Positions 16,020-24,493 of a stretch of DNA of 31,872 nt are shown here, piece after piece. The stretch comes from a virus. Within the stretch, counting starts at the first letter, position 1. The number at the start of each line of letters is the position of its first letter. The notes under the pieces are model-generated. The model was not told the DNA's origin, made no database searches, and saw only the letters and a list, made by a program, of their open reading frames with translations. The DNA is taken from IMG/VR virus record IMGVR_UViG_3300026184_000291, positions 1 to 31,872 of that record. One strand, 5' to 3'. A program made the position numbers and the translations under genes.

Positions 16020-17003
16020 ATGGCAAAGAAAATCTACGGGCAGACTGCCCACCTGGCCATAGGGTTCCAGAACAGCTTCGGCACTGCTAAGGTCGATTCG
16101 CTGTTCACGATCCCGTTTACCGACGAGAGCGTGGCTCTCGAACAGGAGCAGCTCATCGACCCGAACATGCGCGGGGTATTCGACGAGGGCGACCACTACA
16201 CCGGCAAGAGCCAGTGCCCCGGTGACGTCGGGGCGACGGCGCAGCCGATCCCGCTCGGTGCGCTGCTCAAGTCCGTACTCGGCCCGCCCACGAGCACCAA
16301 GGAGGCCTCGGCGGACGTGTACCAGCACGTCTTCACGCCGCGCACGGATGACTTCGACGACTTCGCGGCCAACGTCCCTGTCACACTGTACAAGTACCTA
16401 CAGACCGGATCGGCGCAGTTGTTCTATGATCTCGTCGGTACGACTCTCGAACTCGACATGCCGAACGGCGACTTTCTCAAAGCCAAGGTGACGTTCGCGG
16501 GCGGTAACTTCGACCAGCAGGCCAACGTCACGCCTACGTATCCCGTGGGCAAGCGCTGGACTTGGGACGTTACGAGCGTCACCATCGGTGGGTCGGCACA
16601 GCCGATGATCTCGGCGCTCAATATCAAGGACGAGGAGAACATCGGCCCAGAGTGGTCCCTCGACCCGGCGCGCGGCAAGTTCCCCCGCTTTGTGAAGCGC
16701 ACGGGCGAGCGCGTGACGACGATCTCTGGCACGTTGCGCTTCTCCGATACCAACGAATTCGATGAGTGGGTGTCACAGTCCGAGCGCGAGCTGGTGGCCT
16801 ACCTCAAGGGCCCGACCACGATCTCCAGTGGCTACCAGGACGCCGTGAAGGTCGAAGTGCCGATGTTCCGGTACTCGGAGTTCAAGCCCAATGCGGGCGG
16901 TAACGGTCCGATCGACGTGTCGTTCACTGCCAAGGGCGTGTATTCTGTGGACTCCGGGTTTCCGTTCCGTATCACGCTGACCAACACACAGACCGCCTAC
17001 TAA
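16020..17003 (+). CDS. Major tail tube protein
   Basis: A 327-residue protein preceded by AGGAGG. The N-terminus (AKKIYGQTAHLAIGFQNSFG) with SLFTIPFTDESVALEQEQLI, and the central FYDLVGTTLELDMPNGDFLKAKVTFAG, GKRWTWDVTSVTIGGS and RVTTISGTLRFSD, are beta-rich pieces typical of siphovirus tail tube proteins. It lies immediately before the frameshifting chaperone pair and the tape measure gene, the conserved tail order. Monomers polymerise as hexameric rings around the tape measure. Confidence 0.85.
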   Translation: MAKKIYGQTAHLAIGFQNSFGTAKVDSLFTIPFTDESVALEQEQLIDPNMRGVFDEGDHYTGKSQCPGDVGATAQPIPLGALLKSVLGPPTSTKEASADVYQHVFTPRTDDFDDFAANVPVTLYKYLQTGSAQLFYDLVGTTLELDMPNGDFLKAKVTFAGGNFDQQANVTPTYPVGKRWTWDVTSVTIGGSAQPMISALNIKDEENIGPEWSLDPARGKFPRFVKRTGERVTTISGTLRFSDTNEFDEWVSQSERELVAYLKGPTTISSGYQDAVKVEVPMFRYSEFKPNAGGNGPIDVSFTAKGVYSVDSGFPFRITLTNTQTAY

Positions 17004-17030
17004 TCGGCAACAAAGAGAGGAGCTATTAGC

Positions 17031-17441
17031 ATGAGTAACTTCACACCACGGGTGGAAGAGACCGTCGAGTTTGACGGCGACACGATCACGTACACGTCGC
17101 AACGCCTCAAGAAGGTCGATATGGCGATGCTCAAGCCACTGATGCCGGAGCCGGACGAGAACGGCAAGGTGGTAATGAGCATCTCCGACAACGTGCGTCT
17201 GATCGACGCGACTATCGGCCTGCTACCGAAGTACGTATCGAATTTCCGGGGCCTGACGGCCAAGGACGGCTCGACTATCGACCTGGAGCACATGCTCGGA
17301 GAGGCGTATTTCTATTCGCTGCAGGCAGACATGGCATCGCGGCTGTTGAAGGCGTCATTCGTCAATGAGGACGACGAAAAAAACTCCGGCGTGCAGTCCG
17401 ACGAAGTCTCGAAGGAATCGACCTCGATCGAGACCAATTGA
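17031..17441 (+). CDS. Tail assembly chaperone (lambda G-like)
   Basis: A 136-residue protein between tail tube and tape measure genes, preceded by GAGGAG. Beta-strands (VEETVEFDGDTITYTSQRL) are followed by helices (VDMAMLKPLMPEPDENG, DNVRLIDATIGLLPKYV, LEHMLGEAYFYSLQADMASR) and an acidic, Ser-rich tail. The product would bind the tape measure protein and recruit tube subunits. Near its 3' end lies A AAA AAC (17378-17384) in the correct register for -1 slippage, so a fraction of ribosomes should make a longer G-T form. Confidence 0.88.
   Translation: MSNFTPRVEETVEFDGDTITYTSQRLKKVDMAMLKPLMPEPDENGKVVMSISDNVRLIDATIGLLPKYVSNFRGLTAKDGSTIDLEHMLGEAYFYSLQADMASRLLKASFVNEDDEKNSGVQSDEVSKESTSIETN
17378..17384 (+). 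promoter_or_regulatory. -1 ribosomal frameshift slippery heptamer A AAA AAC
   Basis: In the chaperone frame the codons are GAA AAA AAC, so bases 17378-17384 read A AAA AAC, the canonical X XXY YYZ heptamer. After a -1 slip the new frame continues without a stop from 17384 to the TAA at 17636-17638. A perfect 7-bp inverted repeat (GTCTCGA 17406-17412, TCGAGAC 17428-17434) lies 21 nt downstream and could form a hairpin. Confidence 0.85.
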
Positions 17442-17638
17442 TTGCCGGACTGCCATGCAGTGAGTGGGTGTTGGCCTTTCGCGGTACGCACAACATTGGG
17501 GCGTCGACCGGCGTGCAGCGGATCGAGTGGCCCACTGGCGGCGCGTACGCGGAGCAGGAGCACTTGGTGGTCTGGGCCATGTCGGTAATGGGCAGCGAGA
17601 CGATGGCGTGGCTAAAGGCCAACACTAACGAGGGGTAA
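17384..17638 (+). CDS. Frameshift extension of tail chaperone (lambda T-like)
   Basis: This frame has no good start codon of its own (the first TTG at 17438 lacks a ribosome site) but is open from the slippery site to 17638. The -1 product would have 118 residues of the G part plus 84 new residues, about 202 in total. The new part contains GLPCSEWVLAFRGTHNIG and LVVWAMSVMGSETMAWLKA, helical and more hydrophobic than the G tail. In lambda the T part binds the tape measure protein. It ends 7 nt before the tape measure ATG. Confidence 0.82.
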   Translation, partial: LRRAVRRSLEGIDLDRDQLIAGLPCSEWVLAFRGTHNIGASTGVQRIEWPTGGAYAEQEHLVVWAMSVMGSETMAWLKANTNEG

Positions 17639-17645
17639 GGCTCCG

Positions 17646-19691
17646 ATGTCGAATGTCATAGAGTTTACGATCCGGGGCGTGGACCAGTTCTCCGGGCCGA
17701 TGGGGAAAGTGAGTAAGACCATCGGCACGACGGTGAAGACCGTCGCGAAGTTCGCCGCTGGGGCCTCTGCCGCTGCCACTGCCACCTTCTACTTCACCAA
17801 GAAGGTAGCGGACAGCGAGGATCGACTGGCCAAGTTCTCGCGGCGTATTGGCGTCGCGGTCGATCAGCTCTCGCAATATGAGTTCGTCGCCTCACAGTCC
17901 GGGGTGCAGTCTGAACAGTTCGACCTCGCCGTGCAGCGCATGACGCGTCGCGTCGGGGAGGCCGCGCAGGGGTTCGGGTCTGCGCGGCAGGGATTGATTG
18001 AACTCGGCATCGATGCCAAGAAGTTTGCCCAGCTCCCGCTGTCGGACCAGATGACGACCCTGGCCGATAAGTTCCAGAACGTGCACGGCGAGGCAAACAA
18101 GCTGCGACTCGCCTTTACCCTGTTCGACTCCGAGGGCACGTCTGTCATTCAGATGCTCAAGCAGGGGTCCCCCGCGATGCAGAAGATGGCCGAGGACGCG
18201 CAGCGACTCGGCCTGGTGGTCAGTAATCAGGCCGCCGCAAACGCCGAGGAGTTCACCAACGCGATGGGCCGCGCCTGGGGCAGCATCAAGGGCGTGTCGC
18301 GGGCGGTGGCGGATCAGCTTATCCCCGTATTCACCGGCCTGGGCAATCGGTTTGCCGATGCGACGTCGGGGATGATCGCCTCGGTGCAATCGTTCACGAA
18401 GCGGGCGCTGCACGGGTTCTTTACCTTCGTCGCCGTGCTCGGGCAGATTGGCGACACGTTCAAGAAGATATTCAATGGCAACACCGAAGTGTTGACGCGG
18501 TTTTTGCATAGCCTCGGCAAATTTGCACAGTCGGCCGTGGTCATTTTGTTCGCCATTGGGCACGGCCTGGCGGTAAGCATGTGGGAGGGCGTCAAGGCCA
18601 CGACGCATATTCTCAACGATTTCGGGTCGTGGCTCGGCAAGGCCATCTACAACTGGACGCACGGCAAGAATGCCCCGGACCTTGGCAAGTTCATGGCCGA
18701 GTCGCTGATCAAGAACATCGGCAAGGCGCGCGAGCAGATCATCAAGGGCATCCAGGGTGACGTATCAGTGATCAAGCTCGCGTCACACGACGCAGGTCAG
18801 GCATTGGCAAGCGGATTGAATATCGACATGTCCAAAGCGAGCGCGTCGGCGGACATGATGATCAGCAAGCTACAGACGATCGGTGACGCGGCCAGCGAGT
18901 CGGCACAAAAGACGACGGTGGCGGCCAAGACATTCTCGCAAGAGATGCTCCAGCTCACTAACGACTTCAAGAACCAGGCGGGCACAATCACGCATCAGTT
19001 GGCTTCCGGCCTGTTCGATATGATGACCAACGCGGCCGGGACCATCGGTGATACGTTTGCGCAGGTCATCGTCGAGGGCGGGTCCATGGCCGACGCGCTG
19101 CAAAACATTGCCCGCAATGTCCTTAAGACCCTACTCGGGATGCTCATCAAGATCGGCGTGCAGCGGTTGATCTTGGCAGGCATTGAAAAGGCCGCCATCA
19201 CGTCGCAGGCGAGCGCGCAACTCGCCTCTGGCCTCGCGCAGACCTACACGAACTCGTTTGCATCAGCAGCGGCGATCCCGCTGTACGGTTGGGCGATGGC
19301 CCCCGCCGTGGCGGCGACGAACCTCGGGCTCGCGACGGCAGGCGCGGCGGGGGCGGCGGCGGCAGGCGCGGGCCTGGGGGCAGGCATCGGCGGCGCGGCC
19401 CATGGCGGCATGGACTACGTGCCCAAGGAGCAGACCTTCCTGCTGAACAAGGGCGAGCGCGTCGTGTCGCCACAGCAGAACAAGGACTTGACTTCGTATC
19501 TGTCACAACAGCGGTCCGGCGGGGGCGGAATGATGATCGAGGGCGGGCTAACGATTCAAATCACCGGCACGGACTTGCGTAGCATGTCCCCGGCGGAGCT
19601 GTCCGACCTCGTCGCCGAAAAGCTCTTTCCGGCCTTCGACCGACTGGCCAAGGCCGGGGTAAAGCCCACCTACATGCTGGGAGGCAAGTAA
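17646..19691 (+). CDS. Tape measure protein
   Basis: A 681-residue protein that sets tail length. It begins with SNVIEFTIRGVDQFSGPMGK, followed by Ala/Lys helices and a hydrophobic stretch (KFAAGASAAATATFYFTKK). The body is helical, with segments DRLAKFSRRIGVAVDQLSQY, FTFVAVLGQIGDTFKKIF and SAVVILFAIGHGLAVSMW that could insert in the membrane at injection. The Ala/Gly-rich region (about 540-580) and the ending HGGMDYVPKEQTFLLNKGER are the usual tape-measure C-terminal design. The ATG follows the chaperone frame by 7 nt. It is short for the class, implying a modest tail length. Confidence 0.92.
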   Translation: MSNVIEFTIRGVDQFSGPMGKVSKTIGTTVKTVAKFAAGASAAATATFYFTKKVADSEDRLAKFSRRIGVAVDQLSQYEFVASQSGVQSEQFDLAVQRMTRRVGEAAQGFGSARQGLIELGIDAKKFAQLPLSDQMTTLADKFQNVHGEANKLRLAFTLFDSEGTSVIQMLKQGSPAMQKMAEDAQRLGLVVSNQAAANAEEFTNAMGRAWGSIKGVSRAVADQLIPVFTGLGNRFADATSGMIASVQSFTKRALHGFFTFVAVLGQIGDTFKKIFNGNTEVLTRFLHSLGKFAQSAVVILFAIGHGLAVSMWEGVKATTHILNDFGSWLGKAIYNWTHGKNAPDLGKFMAESLIKNIGKAREQIIKGIQGDVSVIKLASHDAGQALASGLNIDMSKASASADMMISKLQTIGDAASESAQKTTVAAKTFSQEMLQLTNDFKNQAGTITHQLASGLFDMMTNAAGTIGDTFAQVIVEGGSMADALQNIARNVLKTLLGMLIKIGVQRLILAGIEKAAITSQASAQLASGLAQTYTNSFASAAAIPLYGWAMAPAVAATNLGLATAGAAGAAAAGAGLGAGIGGAAHGGMDYVPKEQTFLLNKGERVVSPQQNKDLTSYLSQQRSGGGGMMIEGGLTIQITGTDLRSMSPAELSDLVAEKLFPAFDRLAKAGVKPTYMLGGK

Positions 19692-19692
19692 G

Positions 19693-20043
19693 ATGTACCG
19701 GCTATTCGTCGACAGCAATACCGGCGTGACGCTGTACCCCAACTGGGACTTTCAACAGACCGGGGAGAAAATCGAGGACCGGCACCGCGCCCGCGGCGGG
19801 CGCGAGTACGTCTATAAGTGGGGTCACTTCGACGGCTTTAAGTTCGGCGTGTCGTTTGTCGATTCGGCCACGATGGCCGTCGTCAATTCGTGGTGGCAGT
19901 CGAACACCGATCTGTTGTTCATGTCCTCGGGCGATACGGTCGTGCACAGTGTGCACCTGGTCGGGAAGAATCCGCCGATCGGCAAGTACGTCGAGCCATA
20001 CGACAGTCTGTTTTCGGGTACCATCGAGCTGGGGACCTACTGA
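19693..20043 (+). CDS. Minor tail protein, distal-tail candidate
   Basis: A 116-residue beta-rich protein directly after the tape measure gene. Aromatic-rich sequence (MYRLFVDSNTGVTLYPNWDF, REYVYKWGHFDGFKFGVSFV, AVVNSWWQSNTDLLFMSSGD) resembles small distal-tail adaptors that link tube end to hub. It starts one base after the tape measure stop and its TGA overlaps the next ATG (TGATG), so the three genes are probably translated together. Exact family not recognised. Confidence 0.78.
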   Translation: MYRLFVDSNTGVTLYPNWDFQQTGEKIEDRHRARGGREYVYKWGHFDGFKFGVSFVDSATMAVVNSWWQSNTDLLFMSSGDTVVHSVHLVGKNPPIGKYVEPYDSLFSGTIELGTY

Positions 20044-22292
20044 TGAGCTATCAGGTCTCCAGCTGGTTTCAGACACAACTCCAGTCGCGCACGGCTGAGC
20101 CGGTGCGTAGATTTGAGATTGAGAATCACGTAGGTGGTTCGTGGGAGACATTCGTCGACTCCTACGATGATTGGGCGGTGGGCGTCAATTCGAATAGCGT
20201 CGTGACGAGCGATGGATTTGTCGGTGTCAGTAGTGATAGTGACATTTACCTATGCGGCCCGTCTGGAAACACGTCTGTCCGTAGTATTGATATGACGTCT
20301 TGGGTCGATACGATGCACTGCATTACTATTGACGCATGGGTTAGGCCAGAGGCGAATGCCAGATATTCGTCTCTGTTTCAAGCCAACCCCAATGATAGTG
20401 CGAATAGACTTAATTGTCATTTCCCGTGGGTCGACGGTATTATTTATTGGGACTTTGGCGATAGTAGTAGCGAGCGTTTAACCAAGGCTTGGAATAGTGC
20501 ATGGAATCACGTATATGGACATTGGGTATTTCGTGCTGGGTCCGGGCAGCCTATGACCATACACAGAGACGGTGTGTTGGTGGCTAGCGGTGGTTTCTAT
20601 CATGGCCCGTTTGCCCCCGGCACAAAAGAATTGGGCATCGCTGCTTATTTACAGACGGGGTCTTATTGGATAGGCAGGGTCGCAAATTTTCGTGTGTGGT
20701 CTTCATATATACCAGATACCGACATAAGCAGTCTATCTGTCTATAAGGCCGATGGGTCTGAAGTCGATTTATTGCTGTGCCTTCCGTTTGATGAAGGTTC
20801 CGGTTCGTATGCCAGAGACATCACGACAAACGCAAATACCGGTTACATTGTGTCGCCGGTATGGTCATCGCACCCATCGCCGTATCCGTCGTACTTCACT
20901 TCGAGTGAGTATGCACCCACGTCAAACGCGCTACCGGTCGCTACCAGCTCCCTGACGTGGTCCGCATCGCTCAATGGGCAGGGGCTTGCGCTGCAGACCC
21001 GCGTCTCGACCGACGCCGGGTCCAATTGGGGCGCGTGGACGGCCGGGACTGACGCATCACCTATCGATACGCTGCCGGACACAATCACGGCCGATACGCG
21101 ACTGCAATTTCGGGCCGTGTTCTCGATGTCGGATATCAATACGCCAGGGCCGCTGCTCGACTCGGTCGGACTTTCCCTGGTAACGACAGCGGTCAATTCG
21201 GACTACTCCGACCGCGTCCTTAAGTGGCCGACCGTCAAGCGGGACTGGAACAGCGTGCGGCCGCAGAGCGTGAACGTCGATCTCGCGAACGAAGACGGAG
21301 CGCTCAATTTCTTTTATCAGAGCAACGCGAGTCTGGCAAAGCGATGCCTAGTGCGGTTCGGGTTTACACACCCCACCAGTGGCGACGAACTCGTCACGCT
21401 GTACTCGGGCAAGACCGACCACATGCAGTACGACAAGGGCAAGGCCACGCTGTCGCTGCTCGACAAGTTCAAACAGCTTACCGAGCGCGAAGTCGGGACC
21501 AACGACGCGCCCGTGACGTTTACCGATTCGGCCACACCGCCCGACATTGCCTGGGCCGTGGTCACGAGTTGGGGCGGGTACTCGGGCGTGCAGTCAACGA
21601 GCAACCCGGACATCGACTACCAGTCCTGGCTCGACTGGGCCGCCGTGTTCAGTGCCGACGGCGTGTATATGAACGGCAACATCCAGGGCAAGAAGTGCAG
21701 TGAGGTCTTGGCCAAACTGGCGGACTACACGCAGTCGGCGATCTTCGTCGAGAACGATATGCTCACGTTTCGCCGATTTAGCGCAGCGGACTCGGCGCAG
21801 ACGGTGCTCGACAACGACTCGATCCTCGACCTGTCACTGGAAGTCAACGACGCGGACATCGTCAATCGGCAGTACGTGCTCGGCGGCTACAACGTGTCGG
21901 TTGACACGTGGACCATCACGGGCCTGTCGGTCAATACGACTTCGGTCAATACGTTCGGCGCGCGCGACCAGACGCAGAAGTCAGACTTCGTCTGGTACGT
22001 GGACAGCACCTCGGCCAACGTACAGGCCACACGAGAGACATACGTCAAGGCGATGCCGTATCCCAAGCTGCGCGTGCGAGCTCCGCTGGTCCCCGCCGTG
22101 CGGCAGATTGGCGACACCATCACGGTGACGGACGAACAGCGCGGCATCTCGGGCGAGTCGTACCGGCTGATGGGGTATCAATTTAACCTTGATACCGGGG
22201 AGTTCGAGACGGACATCGACGCATCGCAGTACTCGGGGCAGTTCACGCTCGATGTCTCGACGCTCGATAATACCACCGACCTACTGTTATAG
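20043..22292 (+). CDS. Tail hub protein with low-GC LamG/concanavalin-like insert
   Basis: A 749-residue protein from ATG 20043. A frame extension to 19890 exists but overlaps the preceding gene by about 150 bp. Residues about 1-25 (SSWFQTQLQSRTAEPVRRFE) and about 384 onward (YSDRVLKWPTVKRDWN, VNVDLANEDGALNFFY, LVRFGF) look like a tail-hub/baseplate protein. Residues about 45-290 form a LamG-like jelly roll: ITIDAWVRPEANARYSSLFQ, HWVFRAGSGQPMTIHRDGVL, YWIGRVANFRVWS. Then a fibronectin-like segment (SLTWSASLNGQGLALQTRVS). The lectin part is distinctly poorer in GC than the flanks (about 26 of 60 bases versus 43 of 60 in sampled lines), suggesting an acquired receptor-binding domain. Confidence 0.85.
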   Translation: MSYQVSSWFQTQLQSRTAEPVRRFEIENHVGGSWETFVDSYDDWAVGVNSNSVVTSDGFVGVSSDSDIYLCGPSGNTSVRSIDMTSWVDTMHCITIDAWVRPEANARYSSLFQANPNDSANRLNCHFPWVDGIIYWDFGDSSSERLTKAWNSAWNHVYGHWVFRAGSGQPMTIHRDGVLVASGGFYHGPFAPGTKELGIAAYLQTGSYWIGRVANFRVWSSYIPDTDISSLSVYKADGSEVDLLLCLPFDEGSGSYARDITTNANTGYIVSPVWSSHPSPYPSYFTSSEYAPTSNALPVATSSLTWSASLNGQGLALQTRVSTDAGSNWGAWTAGTDASPIDTLPDTITADTRLQFRAVFSMSDINTPGPLLDSVGLSLVTTAVNSDYSDRVLKWPTVKRDWNSVRPQSVNVDLANEDGALNFFYQSNASLAKRCLVRFGFTHPTSGDELVTLYSGKTDHMQYDKGKATLSLLDKFKQLTEREVGTNDAPVTFTDSATPPDIAWAVVTSWGGYSGVQSTSNPDIDYQSWLDWAAVFSADGVYMNGNIQGKKCSEVLAKLADYTQSAIFVENDMLTFRRFSAADSAQTVLDNDSILDLSLEVNDADIVNRQYVLGGYNVSVDTWTITGLSVNTTSVNTFGARDQTQKSDFVWYVDSTSANVQATRETYVKAMPYPKLRVRAPLVPAVRQIGDTITVTDEQRGISGESYRLMGYQFNLDTGEFETDIDASQYSGQFTLDVSTLDNTTDLLL

Positions 22293-22302
22293 GAGACCGG
22301 CA

Positions 22303-22515
22303 ATGCCGATACTGCGAAAGATCGTCTGCGACGTGTGCGGGCAGGCATACACAGAACGCGAGGCCGGTCATGGCTTCCCCGGCTGGGGCGCGTTTCATGG
22401 GATCAAACTCGACGGCGTCGACAACCCACAACTCTGTCCGGTGCACAAGGCCGCCGTGGCGGACTTCATCGACGAACTCAAGCACGGGCCGCGCCCCGCC
22501 ATAGCCAAGAGGTAA
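22303..22515 (+). CDS. Small CxxC/CxxH protein, possible zinc knuckle
   Basis: A 70-residue protein starting MPILRKIVCDVCGQAYTERE. I set the start at 22303 because AGGAG (22291-22295), overlapping the previous stop, is 7 nt upstream. C9-x2-C12 and C45-x2-H48 could bind one zinc ion. The middle (HGFPGWGAFHGIKLDG) is unusual and glycine-rich. It lies between hub and fibre genes and could be a small tail or chaperone component. I do not recognise it. Confidence 0.75.
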   Translation: MPILRKIVCDVCGQAYTEREAGHGFPGWGAFHGIKLDGVDNPQLCPVHKAAVADFIDELKHGPRPAIAKR

Positions 22516-22519
22516 CGAC

Positions 22520-23542
22520 ATGACCTGGGTAGATCAATCATCGGCGTTCGGGTACGGGTCCGTGCTCACGAGCACGCAGATGCAGAACCTGCGCGACAAC
22601 CTCGCGGCATTCGCGGCCGGGGACAGCGGCGCGCCACAAATTACATCGCAGGGCGTTCTGGCGTCGAACATTGTCGGACAGGCGCAGATCAAGATAGCTA
22701 GTAGTTATCATGACATCACAATTAGCGACCTGGGGGCGGCCGCTTATTTCTATACGAGCCCAGGCGGTAGCTATACAATCGGCGGTGCGCCAAAAGTCGG
22801 TTTTACGGGCGGCGCGGGAGCGGACTATGTCACCTCTGGTGTTGGGACATTCGGGGCCTATTCTAGTGATGGGTATACGGCGGCGGGAATAACGGCATAC
22901 GGAACAACAGGGCGCGGCTCATACGTCAATTACGTTTGGATAGGCACAACTGGCGGCGGCGACACGACCAGAGGATATGTCTATTACATTCAGGCGTCCC
23001 CGCCCTACGACATGGGCGATGGAGTCTGCGGAAAGTTTATGTTTGCGCTTATCGACAAGTCGGGCAACGTGAAGCAGCTCTGGGTCGCGCCCGAGGCGCC
23101 CTGGCACAACAACGGACCCACGGACCTGCGCCCACACGGCTACGACAACAAGGGATCGCCATTTAAGCTCGTGCTAGACGTACCATTTGACTTGAAAGAG
23201 GCGAAGTCCGATCCGGTCAAGTTGGCGGAGGCGTTGGACGCAAAGAAGAACGGATCTTACAAGCGCAAGATGATCGACCGGGCCATGCAACAGGCCGACA
23301 TGCCGCTAGTCCCGCACCCATTTACAAACTTAGCGGTCGACGACGTGGTGGTACTGATCGACCCGGTAAGTGATCTGTGCCATCATGTCTCGGCGTTAGA
23401 GGATGAGGACGGTAGTGACTTCATACTCGGAGACGCAATACAGAATGGGTACATCAAACTAGACAATGTACCGCTCTCCCGCGTAACGCCCCCAGGAGTA
23501 CAGGTAGTCGCGGCCAATTGGAAGAGGACACGTAAACTATGA
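22520..23542 (+). CDS. Tail fibre/receptor-binding candidate
   Basis: A 340-residue protein with the N-terminal pattern TWVDQSSAFGYGSVLTSTQM followed by QNLRDNLAAFAAGDSGAP, which I associate with tail-fibre anchors of siphoviruses. The central part (about 65-160) is Gly, Tyr, Ser and Thr-rich (SPGGSYTIGGAPKVGFTGG, GTTGRGSYVNYVWIGTTGGG) and probably a beta-structured tip or shaft. The C-terminal half is a mixed domain (PFDLKEAKSDPVKLAEALDA, HPFTNLAVDDVVVLIDPVSD) of unknown role. It ends in an ATGA overlap with the endolysin gene. Confidence 0.75.
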   Translation: MTWVDQSSAFGYGSVLTSTQMQNLRDNLAAFAAGDSGAPQITSQGVLASNIVGQAQIKIASSYHDITISDLGAAAYFYTSPGGSYTIGGAPKVGFTGGAGADYVTSGVGTFGAYSSDGYTAAGITAYGTTGRGSYVNYVWIGTTGGGDTTRGYVYYIQASPPYDMGDGVCGKFMFALIDKSGNVKQLWVAPEAPWHNNGPTDLRPHGYDNKGSPFKLVLDVPFDLKEAKSDPVKLAEALDAKKNGSYKRKMIDRAMQQADMPLVPHPFTNLAVDDVVVLIDPVSDLCHHVSALEDEDGSDFILGDAIQNGYIKLDNVPLSRVTPPGVQVVAANWKRTRKL

Positions 23543-24102
23543 GCATCGTACTACTTTCTGCCGGCCATTACCCCGCCGCCCCCGGTGCGTGCTTCGAGGG
23601 GTACTGCGAGCACGAAGAGGCGACACAGTGGGTCTCCGAGATCGCGTTTCGGTACGGCGAGGGGATCAAGGTCGTGCCGACCGGTGTGCTGCAAAAAAAG
23701 GTGTCGTACATCAATGAGCAGGTCGAACAGCACAACGCAGTGTTCGTCCTGGAGGTGCACTTCAACTACGCCACCAAGAACGTGAACGGCACACCGGAGC
23801 CGGTCGGGCGCGGCTGCGAGACGCTGTACTATCCCGGCAGCGAGCCCGGCAAGCGGGCCGCCGAGATCATTCAGGGGCGCATGGCCGAGCTGTTCCCCCC
23901 GTCCCGCGGCGTGAAGGAAGGCTACTACCGAATGAATCCGGCGAACGGGCCCGACTTTCTACTCGCCCGCACCAAGTGCCCGGCCGTGATCGTCGAGCCT
24001 GAATTCATGCATCACAAGGACAAGATACAGGCCCAGCGGATGGAGGGGTGTATTGCGCTGGCGCAGGCGCTTAAGACAATACGAGGTGAGCTTGATGCTT
24101 AA
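23539..24102 (+). CDS. Endolysin, N-acetylmuramoyl-L-alanine amidase (Amidase_3-like)
   Basis: A 187-residue zinc amidase that would cleave the bond between N-acetylmuramic acid and L-alanine in peptidoglycan. Visible signature: SAGHYP (H10), CEHEEATQW (E26/E27), LEVHFNY (H74) and VIVEPEFMHH (E153/E155). These match the two His, Glu and catalytic Glu of the Amidase_3 fold. There is no signal peptide or wall-binding domain, so release depends on a holin. It is coupled by ATGA to the fibre gene and overlaps the next membrane gene by 8 bp, forming a lysis cassette with the spanins. Confidence 0.88.
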   Translation: MSIVLLSAGHYPAAPGACFEGYCEHEEATQWVSEIAFRYGEGIKVVPTGVLQKKVSYINEQVEQHNAVFVLEVHFNYATKNVNGTPEPVGRGCETLYYPGSEPGKRAAEIIQGRMAELFPPSRGVKEGYYRMNPANGPDFLLARTKCPAVIVEPEFMHHKDKIQAQRMEGCIALAQALKTIRGELDA

Positions 24103-24493
24103 ACCATTCGGAGAGCACTTCTTCGACGTCTTAGAAGTCTTGCTGTTCGCCCTGGCCCTGGCGGCCGGGGCGATGGGGGGCTGTACTGTGGCAGGCTATC
24201 AGATCATCCGAGACAAGGGGCAGCTTCGTCGCTACCTGATCTTTGCGTATGCCGTCATCGGGGCGTTCTTCGGCGGGGCGATCTACATCGTCGCCAGCCA
24301 CATATACCTATACGCGCACTCGACCATCGAGCTGTTGTCGCTGTCGATGATCTGTGGCTTTCTGGGCACGCTGGTCCTGTCGGCCACGAACCTGTCTGCC
24401 AAGTTCATACTTCGACGGCTCGGAATCGAGGTCGTGGTCGACGTGCGCCGGACAAAGAGGGAGGACTGCGATGATCACCGACCACGTGATTAA
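24095..24493 (+). CDS. Small membrane protein, holin candidate 1
   Basis: A 132-residue protein from ATG 24095 (GAGGTGA upstream) with three probable membrane segments: VLEVLLFALALAAGAMGG, YLIFAYAVIGAFFGGAIYIV and LSLSMICGFLGTLVLSATNL. It has a charged, Arg-rich C-terminus. Placement between the endolysin and spanin genes points to a holin or antiholin. It overlaps the amidase by 8 bp and the next gene by 23 bp. Confidence 0.72.
   Translation: MLKPFGEHFFDVLEVLLFALALAAGAMGGCTVAGYQIIRDKGQLRRYLIFAYAVIGAFFGGAIYIVASHIYLYAHSTIELLSLSMICGFLGTLVLSATNLSAKFILRRLGIEVVVDVRRTKREDCDDHRPRD

Noticed and set aside
17438-17638. Independent gene starting at TTG 17438
   Set aside because: No Shine-Dalgarno is present, and the frame is continuous with the -1 frameshift product; I treat it as the T extension.
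19890-20042. N-terminal extension of the hub gene
   Set aside because: It would overlap the preceding tail gene by about 150 bp; the ATG at 20043 gives the usual TGATG coupling.
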